From Micavibrio aeruginosavorus (GTDB taxonomy: Bacteria > Pseudomonadota > Alphaproteobacteria > Micavibrionales > Micavibrionaceae), in NCBI GenBank assembly GCA_003241285.1, contig QFOT01000047.1, forward strand, positions 1 to 14,154: a stretch of 14,154 nucleotides of DNA, given 5' to 3'. Below the pieces are notes generated by a model that saw only the letters and a list, made by a program, of their open reading frames with translations, did not search any database and was not told where the DNA came from. Each line of letters starts with the position of its first letter. Position 1 is the stretch's first letter. The translations under genes were made by a program, and so were the position numbers. Below are positions 1 to 6,166 of the stretch, one piece after another.

Positions 1-1
1 C

Positions 2-580
2 GCTGCTTTTGCTGCAACCGGCCTTGTGTCCTGTGCCACTTTGCTGGAAGGGTCATCGCAGGAAGTCACCTTTGAAGCAGTCGGTGCAACAGACGTCATG
101 TGTATGCTGAAAAGCGAAGAATTATCCTATAAAGTTTACCCGCCACAACGCATCTGGATGAAACGCTCCCGCCTTAATCTCGAAGCCGATTGTTTCGCGC
201 CGGGTAATCGCCACAAGAAATTCGAAATTGTCACGGGCGTCGAGCCTTACGTTGCCGCCAACGTCACGAATGGTATAGCGCCGGGCGTGACCTATGATGC
301 TTATTCGCGCGCCTTTTTCAAATATCCTGATGTAATTACGATCGATATGTCGGATACCGTGGCCAAAGACAGCCTGCCGCCCGGTTATGAAACAGGTGGC
401 GGCATCGATCCGAAAACGATCGGTATCGAATATATGGGTCCGAAGAAAAATGCGCTTCCCGGCGAAGCCGAAGCTGCTGAAAAGCGCAGGCGCGCTTTTG
501 AAGAATTCAACCGCGAACAGGAATTCGAAACCGAGCGCGAAGAGCGCAAGGCCATTTACGATCCCGGCGTTAAAAAATAA
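2..580 (+). CDS. Putative lipoprotein of unknown function, 5' end cut by window edge
   Basis: The reading frame is open from the first bases, so this is the 3' part of a longer gene. An internal GTG at 26 could be mistaken for a start, but the residues before it (AAFAATGLVSC) look like the end of a lipoprotein signal peptide. The lipobox is L-V-S-C with the Cys codon at 32-34. The mature part is about 183 residues. It has no domain I can name; visible pieces are a middle stretch with a TYDAYSRAFFKYPD motif and a charged C-terminal segment rich in Glu, Arg and Lys that is probably helical. It is likely anchored in the outer or inner membrane facing the periplasm. It stops 10 bases before a palindromic repeat and I see no U-tract terminator. 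The lipoprotein call is fairly sure; the function is unknown. Confidence 0.7.
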   Translation, partial: AAFAATGLVSCATLLEGSSQEVTFEAVGATDVMCMLKSEELSYKVYPPQRIWMKRSRLNLEADCFAPGNRHKKFEIVTGVEPYVAANVTNGIAPGVTYDAYSRAFFKYPDVITIDMSDTVAKDSLPPGYETGGGIDPKTIGIEYMGPKKNALPGEAEAAEKRRRAFEEFNREQEFETEREERKAIYDPGVKK

Positions 581-590
581 AATCATCGGC

Positions 591-699
591 GTCATTCCCC
601 GAATTGCAAAGCAATTCTAGGGGAATCCAGCGATGTATCCGCCATGACATCCGGCGACTGTGGATCGCCTTAGAATGACTTCGTCATTCAGGCGATGAC
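591..699. repeat. Two-half palindromic intergenic repeat element
   Basis: The left half (591-630) reads GTCATTCCCC...GGGGAATCCAG. It folds on itself: TTCCCC 595-600 pairs with GGGGAA 620-625 and GAATTGC 601-607 with GCAATTC 611-617, with a TA bulge at 618-619. The right half (661-699) reads TGGATCGCCT...AGGCGATGAC. It folds as ATCGCCT 664-670 with AGGCGAT 690-696 and GAATGAC 673-679 with GTCATTC 683-689, again with a TA bulge (671-672). The right half resembles the reverse complement of the left half, so the pair makes a large inverted repeat around a 30-base spacer. The outer ends (GTCAT / ATGAC) and inner ends (ATCCAG / TGGAT) match those of the repeat at 2466-2556, which suggests one dispersed family. 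It is mobile-like but has no coding capacity. Confidence 0.75.
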
Positions 700-722
700 A
701 ATTAATAGCAAAGGATTTTGTT

Positions 723-2138
723 TTGCCATCATTGAGTAAACAACATAAATATTTTTTCTGCGGTATCGGCGGGAGCGGGATGCTGCCGCTGGCGATCATC
801 CTGCAAGGGCAGGGATATGAGATATATGGCTCCGACCGCTCTTACGATCAGGGCCGCACGCCGGAAAAATTCGACTATATAAAATCCCAGGGAATAAAGC
901 TGTCGGCGCAAGATGGAAGTGGATTGAAAAACGATATGATCTTGGTCGTTTCTTCGGCGATTGAGAATTCTATTCCTGAAGTCAAAGTTGCGCTTGAGAA
1001 GAATATTCTGATTTTAAAACGCGCTGAATTGCTGGCGCAGTTCTTCAATCGGGCGAAGCAGCGTATTGCAATTGCGGGGACTTCCGGCAAGTCCACGACA
1101 ACAGGAATGTTGGGCTATATCCTGCATGAAATGGAAAAAAATCCGACGGTGATGAATGGGGCGGTATTTCGCAATTTTGCCAGCGATGATAATCCTTATG
1201 CGACCGCGCTCTCGGGCGATAAGGATGTATTCGTCATCGAGGCTGATGAGAGTGACGGTTCTATCGAGCTTTATAATCCGACTATTTCCGTTTTGAATAA
1301 CATTTCCCTTGATCATAAATCTGTCGAAGAATTGCGCATGCTGTTCGGTAATTTTATCGGTAAGGCGCAACACGCAATTTTAAATATCGACAATGAAGAA
1401 GTCCGCAAGCTTTGGGAAAGTCATGTCGAAGAAGCCGTGACATATTCTTTGTCTGACAAAACGGCCACCCTATGGGCCGGCGATATCAAAACGCGCAAAG
1501 ATGGTCTGGATTGCCGGATCAATGATAAATTCGATTTAAGTCTGAACGTGCCGGGGCGGCACAATTTGTCGAACGCGCTGGCGGCTATCTGCGCGGCAAC
1601 GGCTTTGGGCATTGATACGGCAAAGGCTTGTTCAATACTCTCCGGCTTCAAAGGGGTGAAGCGCCGCATGGAGATTGTCGGGTCTAAGAACGGGATCACG
1701 ATTATCGACGATTTCGCGCACAACCCGGATAAAATCGAAGCCAGTTTGCAAACGCTGAAAGAATTTCCCGGGCGTCTGCTCATTATATTCCAGATGCATG
1801 GCTACGGGCCGCTGAAATTGATGCGGCGGGAATTGATCGAAAGCTTCAGGAAATACTTGGGGCCGGAAGACGGGGTGTTTATGCCGGAGGTTCTGTATCT
1901 CGGCGGGACAGCCGACCGCAGCTATACGGCGCAGATTTTTGTCGAGGATTTAAATGCCAATGGCGTGAATGCGAACTGGTTTTCATCGCGCGACGAAATC
2001 ATTCCGGCGCTGGCGGAAATAGCTGAAAGCGGCGACCGCATTGTTGTTATGGGCGCTCGTGATGATACGCTGCCTGAATTTGCGAGAGAGACTTTAAAAA
2101 CCCTCTCCCGGAGGGAGAAGGAGTTAGCGGTGCCTTAG
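723..2138 (+). CDS. Mur ligase family protein (MurC/Mpl-like, divergent)
   Basis: This is an ATP-dependent ligase of the MurC/Mpl branch, 471 residues, close to the usual length. All three domains show: an N-terminal Rossmann-like UDP-binding segment with GIGGSGM (14-20); a central ATPase with P-loop GTSGKSTT (119-126), the acidic ADESDGS (174-180) and GRHNLSNA (278-285); and a C-terminal ligase domain starting near DDFAHNP (329-335). True MurC usually has GTHGKTTT, DDYGHHP and a PHRYTR-type motif. Here these are GTSGKST, DDFAHNP and QMHGYGP, so the amino acid or peptide substrate may differ from L-Ala. The start is TTG at 723 with AAGGA at 711-715 and 7-base spacing; no other start fits better. 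The gene stands alone, outside a division/cell-wall cluster, and its end overlaps the convergent lipoprotein gene by 15 bases. The family is sure; the exact substrate is not. Confidence 0.88.
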   Translation: MPSLSKQHKYFFCGIGGSGMLPLAIILQGQGYEIYGSDRSYDQGRTPEKFDYIKSQGIKLSAQDGSGLKNDMILVVSSAIENSIPEVKVALEKNILILKRAELLAQFFNRAKQRIAIAGTSGKSTTTGMLGYILHEMEKNPTVMNGAVFRNFASDDNPYATALSGDKDVFVIEADESDGSIELYNPTISVLNNISLDHKSVEELRMLFGNFIGKAQHAILNIDNEEVRKLWESHVEEAVTYSLSDKTATLWAGDIKTRKDGLDCRINDKFDLSLNVPGRHNLSNALAAICAATALGIDTAKACSILSGFKGVKRRMEIVGSKNGITIIDDFAHNPDKIEASLQTLKEFPGRLLIIFQMHGYGPLKLMRRELIESFRKYLGPEDGVFMPEVLYLGGTADRSYTAQIFVEDLNANGVNANWFSSRDEIIPALAEIAESGDRIVVMGARDDTLPEFARETLKTLSRREKELAVP

Positions 2139-2573
2139 CGGTATTGTATTATAAATACCGATTCCGCTTTCATGCCGCCATGGGCGGTCGTTATCGTAAC
2201 GCAAACGCTCGTTCTCTCTCAAAACGTCCTGACAGAAATCCATCGCCTTCGTGCCGGGCTGGTTGCCTTGAGCGAGGCAAGCGCGGTAAAAACGGTCGCA
2301 ATTCAGATTGCGTTTTGAAATCTCAAGCTCCAGCTTGGTCTCATCCCTATAATTGTTTTTGTATTTGCACAATTGATCGTCGGACAGGCCTGCAACTTGC
2401 GCAGGCGACATTTCAAATGTCGGCGACGCGCAGGCGGTCAATGCCAGTACAATAATAAGAGCAACGTCATTGCGAGCGAAGCGAAGCAATCCAGGCGTTG
2501 GAGAAGCCGCGGCATCGTATGGATTGCCGCGTCGGCAGAAGCCTCCTCGCAATGACAGTAAATTCAATCTCAT
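2124..2573 (-). CDS. Small lipoprotein with a palindromic repeat inside its signal peptide
   Basis: The product is 149 residues. ATG at 2573-2571 overlaps the TGA of the upstream peptidase gene (ATGA), so translation is probably coupled and this start is favoured. The protein begins MRLNLLS, then has about 30 residues encoded by the repeat at 2466-2556 (ending ...LLRFARND), then a hydrophobic run LIIVLALTAC with lipobox L-T-A-C (Cys 48). The mature part (about 102 residues) is polar, with four more Cys including the contexts QLCKYKNN, LNCDRFYRAC and DFCQD, which could form disulfides in the periplasm. I recognise no domain. The signal peptide is about twice the normal length because of the insert, and whether export still works is open. 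No start codon lies in frame between the repeat and the hydrophobic run. The 3' end overlaps the convergent Mur ligase gene by 15 bases. Confidence 0.72.
   Translation of the reverse strand: MRLNLLSLRGGFCRRGNPYDAAASPTPGLLRFARNDVALIIVLALTACASPTFEMSPAQVAGLSDDQLCKYKNNYRDETKLELEISKRNLNCDRFYRACLAQGNQPGTKAMDFCQDVLRENERLRYDNDRPWRHESGIGIYNTIPLRHR
2466..2556. repeat. Palindromic repeat element inserted in frame in a coding sequence
   Basis: The outer arms GTCATTGCGAG (2466-2476) and CTCGCAATGAC (2546-2556) are exact reverse complements. The inner arms CAATCCA (2487-2493) and TGGATTG (2520-2526) are too. The arms flank GC-rich sequence and a central spacer (2494-2519). The layout (GTCAT...ATCCAG, spacer, TGGAT...ATGAC) is the same as that of the element at 591-699. 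The GTCATTGCGAGCGAAGCGAAGCAATCC type is a known abundant intergenic palindrome in several bacterial groups, and it resembles the coding palindromic elements described in Rickettsia. Here it lies inside the lipoprotein gene and reads through without a stop. No target duplication is obvious. Confidence 0.85.
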
Positions 2574-4027
2574 TTTTTACTCTTCTTCTTATATCGCTTT
2601 TCCAGATACGCAAACGCGGCCCGCATCCCTGTATCGGCGCCGCCGCGCGGGCGGCCCGGCTTGCCGGACGCTTCCCACGCGTAATGATCGATATGAACCC
2701 AGTCAGTATTATTTGTGACGAAACTCTGCAAAAACAAGGCTGCGGTGATGGAGCCTGCGGGGTTGTTTCCGGCATTATTCAAGTCGGCAATGGAAGACGA
2801 TATATCGTTCTTATACGGTGCCCAGAGAGGAAGCTGCCAGAGCGGGTCCTCCACATTCAAAGATGTTTTTTGCAACTCTATAGCTATCTCGTCGTTATTT
2901 GAGAACATGGCAGGGATATCGAAGCCAAGGGCGGTGCGGGCTGCGCCGGTCAGCGTCGAAAAATCCATCAGGAGATCCGGCTTTTCCTCGCAGGCCAGTG
3001 TCAGGCAATCAGCCATGACAAGGCGGCCTTCGGCATCGGTATTGCCAATCTCCACGGTCAAACCTTGGCGCGAACGCAAAACATCGCCCGGGCGGTAGGC
3101 GATACCCGAGATCGAGTTTTCAACCGCGGGAATAAGAACACGCAGGCGCACAGGAAGATTTAAAGACATGATCATCCATGCCAAGCCCAAAGCCATAGCC
3201 GAGCCGCCCATGTCTTTCTTCATCAGAAGCATAGCCGAGCTTGGCTTGATATCGAGGCCGCCTGTATCGAAGACAACGCCTTTGCCGACGATGGTTAGTT
3301 TCGGATCGGTTGTTTTGCCCCATGTGATATCGATCAAACGCGGGCGGCGTTCGGAACTATCCCCCACGGCATAGATCATCGGGAAATTCGAGGTCAGAAG
3401 TTTCTTGTCTTCGATAACTTTGAATGTCGCTTTCTGAGCAACTGCAACCTGACGTGCTGTGTCTGCAAGTTCTTCAGGCCCTAAATCATTCGCCGGAAGA
3501 TTGATCAGGTTACGGATGAGAGAGATTGATTGGATAAATGACTCGACACGTTTCTTGTCAACGCCTTTGGGCCAGACGAGGCGCGGATATTTCTTCGGGT
3601 TCTTCTTATAAGCATCGAATTTATAGGCAGCGAGCGACCAGCCGATACAGGCTTTTTCCAAATCTTCTATGGAGAGAGAATTGTCATCGATCGAGAATTC
3701 GGTATCGTAAGTTTCCTGCGCGGCAGACTTCATAATCTGGTCGACGACATAAGCGAAGCTGTACAGGCTTATCGATGAACCGACACCTACATAGACGGAT
3801 TCTATGGAAGCATCTTTATATGAAATACTTACATGACTGGCGCCGCCTTTGAAGCCTTGGGCGAGAAGGGAGCTTTGCGTGGCTTTCGGCTGTGATTTAA
3901 ACCATTTATCGAAATCGCGTTCATAGACCAGATAGACGGGAACGGCTTTTGTTTTAGGTTTTGCAACCAAAACTTGCGGGTATTGAAGGGCTGAAAAATT
4001 ATTCGGGGCAGGCTTTGCTTTGGGCAT
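2570..4027 (-). CDS. Leucyl aminopeptidase family protein (M17)
   Basis: A cytosolic M17 metallo-aminopeptidase, 485 residues, that removes N-terminal residues from peptides. The C-terminal catalytic domain is complete. VGKGVVFDTGG (247-257) gives Lys249 and Asp254, MKKDMGG gives Asp272, and the family signature NTDAEGRL (329-336) gives Asp331, Glu333 and Arg335. These match the two-metal site of the family at almost the same numbering as bovine lens aminopeptidase. The N-terminal about 165 residues are the usual divergent non-catalytic domain. ATG at 4027 has GGAG at 4035-4038 (minus strand) 7 bases upstream, but that GGAG lies in the 3' arm of a strong hairpin shared with the upstream cold-shock gene. 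Only 66 bases separate the two genes, so expression may depend on readthrough. It is coupled by ATGA to the downstream lipoprotein gene. PepA and PepB cannot be told apart here. Confidence 0.93.
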   Translation of the reverse strand: MPKAKPAPNNFSALQYPQVLVAKPKTKAVPVYLVYERDFDKWFKSQPKATQSSLLAQGFKGGASHVSISYKDASIESVYVGVGSSISLYSFAYVVDQIMKSAAQETYDTEFSIDDNSLSIEDLEKACIGWSLAAYKFDAYKKNPKKYPRLVWPKGVDKKRVESFIQSISLIRNLINLPANDLGPEELADTARQVAVAQKATFKVIEDKKLLTSNFPMIYAVGDSSERRPRLIDITWGKTTDPKLTIVGKGVVFDTGGLDIKPSSAMLLMKKDMGGSAMALGLAWMIMSLNLPVRLRVLIPAVENSISGIAYRPGDVLRSRQGLTVEIGNTDAEGRLVMADCLTLACEEKPDLLMDFSTLTGAARTALGFDIPAMFSNNDEIAIELQKTSLNVEDPLWQLPLWAPYKNDISSSIADLNNAGNNPAGSITAALFLQSFVTNNTDWVHIDHYAWEASGKPGRPRGGADTGMRAAFAYLEKRYKKKSKK

Positions 4028-4075
4028 TAAAAAACTCCATCCATTTATGCAATGAGCATAAACCGGATGGAGTTT
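4028..4075 (-). terminator. Long terminator-like hairpin after the cold-shock gene, containing the peptidase RBS
   Basis: On the minus strand an 11-base arm (4075-4065, AAACTCCATCC) pairs with GGATGGAGTTT (4042-4032). A second, inner stem pairs TTTATGC with GCATAAA (4062-4056 and 4050-4044) around a 5-base loop. The stem is followed by a T-run at 4034-4029. This fits an intrinsic terminator for the cold-shock gene, 18 bases after its stop. The GGAG that serves the aminopeptidase start is buried in the 3' arm. Confidence 0.8.
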
Positions 4076-4093
4076 AAGGGAAAGTACGGTTAC

Positions 4094-4294
4094 TTAAACT
4101 TTCAGATTAACAGCGGCTGTTTTGCCTTTTTCTGTCTGAAGGTCGTATTCGATTGCCTGATTTTCAGCCAGGCCTTTCAGGCCGGAACGCTCAACTGCGG
4201 AGATATGGACGAATATATCCTTGCCGCCATCGTCAGGAACGATGAACCCAAAACCTTTTTGGGTATTAAACCATTTTACTTTACCTTTAGCCAT
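4094..4294 (-). CDS. Cold-shock protein (CspA family)
   Basis: A single cold-shock domain of 66 residues, the normal length for the family. It is a five-strand OB fold that binds single-stranded RNA and DNA and acts as an RNA chaperone in the cytoplasm. RNP1 is seen as KGFGFI (13-18) and RNP2 as DIFVHIS (26-32), with the aromatic residues Trp8, Phe9, Phe15, Phe17, Phe28 and His30 in place. ATG at 4294 has AAGGT (minus strand, 4305-4301) with 6-base spacing. A TATAAT lies at 4357-4352 on the minus strand and would leave a leader of about 50 bases. The gene is divergent from the HU-like gene and followed by a terminator-like hairpin. Whether it is cold-induced or constitutive cannot be read from the sequence. 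Confidence 0.96.
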   Translation of the reverse strand: MAKGKVKWFNTQKGFGFIVPDDGGKDIFVHISAVERSGLKGLAENQAIEYDLQTEKGKTAAVNLKV

Positions 4295-4682
4295 TAGATC
4301 ACCTTATTAGTTCAGTTGAGTGTAAGTCCCCCAAAAGCAAATGCCGCTCTTATTATATAAGAGTAAGGCTGTCTGCTCTCAGAAACAGTCAATTTTTATC
4401 ATGTTTTAAAAAGCCTGTACACATTCTTTGAATGGCGAATATTAGGGTTTAAATTCGTATGCAAGGTTAAAAATAAGGCTTTTCACAGCTAAAAATGCAC
4501 ATAAACCCTGTAAAATAAGCTTTTTCATGCATTTTGTATTCGACGCGACTCTGGAATTCTGGCATGAATCATCCATACGCAAGGTTATCTGATTCGTAAG
4601 CGAGCTTTAAAACCGCTTTATTTTCAGCATTTTTGTGTACCTGTTTAAACAACTTCTAACCTCAAAAGTGAGACTATAGAAC
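4295..4682. promoter_or_regulatory. AT-rich divergent regulatory region between csp and HU-like genes
   Basis: This is 388 bases without a convincing coding frame, lying between two genes that are usually highly expressed. It holds a minus-strand TATAAT (4357-4352) inside a small palindrome (CTCTTAT 4347-4353 / ATAAGAG 4357-4363), with no -35 box at proper distance. It also holds a separated inverted repeat AGGGTTTA (4444-4451) / TAAACCCT (4502-4509) and a direct repeat GCAAGGTTA at 4461-4469 and 4579-4587. No clear sigma-70 promoter for the HU-like gene was found. A palindromic GTTTAAAC lies about 35 bases before its start. Confidence 0.5.
4352..4357 (-). promoter_or_regulatory. Candidate -10 box (TATAAT) for the cold-shock gene
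   Basis: A perfect TATAAT on the minus strand, 57 bases before the csp start codon. The nearest TTGACT-like sequence is 29 bases upstream of it, too far for a standard -35, so the promoter is only partly supported. Confidence 0.4.
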
Positions 4683-5027
4683 ATGGCTACAGCAGCAAAA
4701 AAAGCTCCAGCGAAAGCGGCAGCAACAGCTAAAACACCTACAAGCCCAACAGTAACACTGAAGCAAATCTCTGCTGAAGTTGCTGAAAAGCATGAACTGA
4801 CAAAAAAGCAAGCTAACCTGATTTCTGATGAAATGGTTGCGCTGATCGTTAAGAACCTGAAAAAAGGCAACCGTATCCGTATGGCTGGTCTTGGTATTCT
4901 TCAAGTTAAAAAACGTGCAGCTCGCATGGGCCGTAACCCAGCGACTGGCGAACAAATCAAAATTCCTGCGAAAAAGAAAATTGCTTTCCGCGCAGCGAAA
5001 GAATTGAAAGAAGCAGTTGGCAAGTAA
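4683..5027 (+). CDS. HU/IHF-family DNA-binding protein with Lys/Ala-rich N-terminal tail
   Basis: A 114-residue nucleoid-associated protein that bends and compacts DNA as a dimer. The HU fold runs from about residue 25 to the end: helical part TLKQISAEVAEKHELTKKQA, then the beta arm with GRNPATGE (83-90), the family signature with the Pro that intercalates in DNA, and the closing helix FRAAKELKEAV. Typical HU is about 90 residues; here about 22 extra residues precede it, rich in Lys, Ala, Pro and Thr (AAKKAPAKAAATAK). This is a basic, probably disordered tail. The start is ATG at 4683; the Shine-Dalgarno is weak (GTGAGA a few bases upstream). Codon use differs slightly from its neighbours, as expected for a highly expressed gene. 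It is followed by a strong terminator. Confidence 0.93.
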   Translation: MATAAKKAPAKAAATAKTPTSPTVTLKQISAEVAEKHELTKKQANLISDEMVALIVKNLKKGNRIRMAGLGILQVKKRAARMGRNPATGEQIKIPAKKKIAFRAAKELKEAVGK

Positions 5028-5050
5028 TTTGCCGCTTTCTTCGGAAATAC

Positions 5051-5079
5051 AAAAACCCCGCTTTAAAGCGGGGTTTTTT
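5051..5079. terminator. Bidirectional intrinsic terminator
   Basis: The stem CCCCGC (5056-5061) pairs with GCGGGG (5068-5073) around TTTAAA. It has an A-run before (5051-5055) and a T-run after (5074-5079), so it works in both directions. It lies 23 bases after the HU-like stop and 18 bases after the stop of the convergent EF-hand gene, and can end both. Confidence 0.95.
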
Positions 5080-5096
5080 AATTTTGAGATGATTAT

Positions 5097-5600
5097 TTAT
5101 TTACCGTGCGCCTGCGCCCATTCGCTCGGCGTGATGGAGCCGTCGCCGTTCAGGTCGTAAGTTGCAAAAGTAGAATCTACTGTTGCGCTTGCCGGTGTCG
5201 TTACAGTTTCGACATTCCATGTTTTATAGAGATCGGTCTCGTTCATAACGCGCCCGAATTCCTGAGCGTCCAGCTTGCCGTTATGATTGCGGTCCCAGCT
5301 CGCATAATCTTTATAAGTGGTGACGCCCGGGCCGTACCATGTCGTAACATTCGTATCCCACTCATCAGGCGTAATGTATCCGTCGCCATTCTGGTCCCAG
5401 CGGCTGTAAGCGTAAGTTACGAATTGCTGTTCGGTGCGAACTGTTTTGACGCGGGGGTCTGTGTCCGTCTGGCGGGTGAAAGTCGTCGTTGTCGTCGTGC
5501 CAGTCACCGGATCGGTCGTTTTGGTTACTGTCGTTTCAGCATTGGCGGCGGAAGCGAGGGCGATACCGGCAATTGCGAGGGGGAGAATATATTTTTTCAT
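5097..5600 (-). CDS. Periplasmic EF-hand calcium-binding protein
   Basis: A 167-residue exported protein. The first 21 residues form a Sec signal peptide (MKKY, hydrophobic core, cleavage after ASAANA). A Thr-rich linker follows (about 22-55). Then come three EF-hand loops with Asp at position 1 and Glu at position 12: Asp69-Glu80 (DQNGDGYITPDE), Asp103-Glu114 (DRNHNGKLDAQE) and Asp149-Glu160 (DLNGDGSITPSE). Calcium binding in the periplasm is likely. No enzymatic domain is present, so a sensor, buffer or structural role is possible but not shown. ATG at 5600 has AAAGGA 8 bases upstream. It stands as a single gene, divergent from the iron permease family gene and closed by the shared terminator. 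An odd number of EF-hands is common in bacterial members. Confidence 0.92.
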   Translation of the reverse strand: MKKYILPLAIAGIALASAANAETTVTKTTDPVTGTTTTTTFTRQTDTDPRVKTVRTEQQFVTYAYSRWDQNGDGYITPDEWDTNVTTWYGPGVTTYKDYASWDRNHNGKLDAQEFGRVMNETDLYKTWNVETVTTPASATVDSTFATYDLNGDGSITPSEWAQAHGK

Positions 5601-5640
5601 ATAAATGGTCCTTTCAAATATAACTTGCCTACATAAACAG

Positions 5641-5670
5641 TTGAATATGGTATTTGTTCCGCTACATGAT
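5641..5670 (+). promoter_or_regulatory. Candidate promoter for the iron permease-dgkA pair
   Basis: TTGAAT (5641-5646) and CATGAT (5665-5670) are spaced by 18 bases, 4 of 6 matches to each sigma-70 box. The position fits a transcript start just before the GGAGG ribosome binding site at 5681-5685. Confidence 0.3.
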
Positions 5671-5695
5671 ACGGTCTACCGGAGGATATAAACAT

Positions 5696-6166
5696 ATGAA
5701 ATTAAGAGATTTATTCGTCAGGATTTCGCAGCGCATCGCAGAAGCCGCAGGCCACCCCGCGGTTTTTATCACCGCTATCCTTCTGATTGCCCTATGGGGA
5801 CTGTCCGGCCCGATCTTCGGGTTTTCCGATACGTGGCAGCTTCTGGTCAATACCAGTACGACGATCATTACCTTTTTGATGGTTTTCCTGATCCAGAGCA
5901 CGCAAAACCGCGACTCCGAAGCCATTCACTTAAAGCTCGATGAATTGATCAGGGCGACGGAAGGGGCGCATCTGGCCTTGATGGATATTGAGAAATTCGA
6001 CGAGGATGAGTTTCAGGCCTTCCGCCGCATGTATGACCAGATCGCCAAGGAAGCCAAAGAAAAACTCAATCGAGGGGAAAACGATATCAATTGTCCGGAA
6101 CTACAAGTGGCCGATCTGTGTTTTCCTGCTGACTACCTCCAACATCATAAAAGCGAGAATAAATGA
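5696..6166 (+). CDS. Low-affinity iron permease family membrane protein
   Basis: A 156-residue membrane protein that matches the low-affinity iron permease family in pattern. It has a short basic amphipathic N-terminus, a GHPAVF motif (19-24), a first membrane helix (about 22-42), then the conserved stretch FSDTWQLLVNTSTTIITFLMVFLIQ (second helix about 47-67), NRDSEAIHLKLDELI (71-85) and an acidic soluble tail. A direct role in iron uptake is poorly established for bacterial members, so the name is by family only. ATG at 5696 is chosen because GGAGG (5681-5685) lies 10 bases before it. An upstream ATG at 5654 would place that ribosome binding site inside the coding region and add 14 non-conserved residues. 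Its TGA overlaps the dgkA ATG (ATGA), so the two are probably translated together. Confidence 0.85.
   Translation: MKLRDLFVRISQRIAEAAGHPAVFITAILLIALWGLSGPIFGFSDTWQLLVNTSTTIITFLMVFLIQSTQNRDSEAIHLKLDELIRATEGAHLALMDIEKFDEDEFQAFRRMYDQIAKEAKEKLNRGENDINCPELQVADLCFPADYLQHHKSENK

Noticed and set aside
122..595. 157-residue open frame on the minus strand
   Set aside because: It lies fully antisense to the lipoprotein gene at 2-580, with no family resemblance and no ribosome binding site seen.
2104..2118. Small hairpin TCTCCC/GGGAGA near the end of the Mur ligase gene
   Set aside because: It is inside both convergent coding regions, has no T-run in either direction, and is too weak to call a terminator.
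4052..4297. Plus-strand open frame over the cold-shock gene
   Set aside because: It is antisense to a clear CspA-family gene and has no recognisable protein features.
4387..4392. TTGACT on the minus strand as a -35 box for csp
   Set aside because: It is 29 bases from the TATAAT at 4357-4352, too far for a sigma-70 promoter.
5106..5636. 176-residue plus-strand frame
   Set aside because: It mirrors the EF-hand gene on the other strand; the signal peptide and three EF-hand loops make the minus-strand reading certain.
5654..5695. Upstream ATG extension of the iron permease family gene
   Set aside because: GGAGG at 5681-5685 would fall inside the coding region; the ATG at 5696 has the ribosome binding site and the family-like N-terminus.
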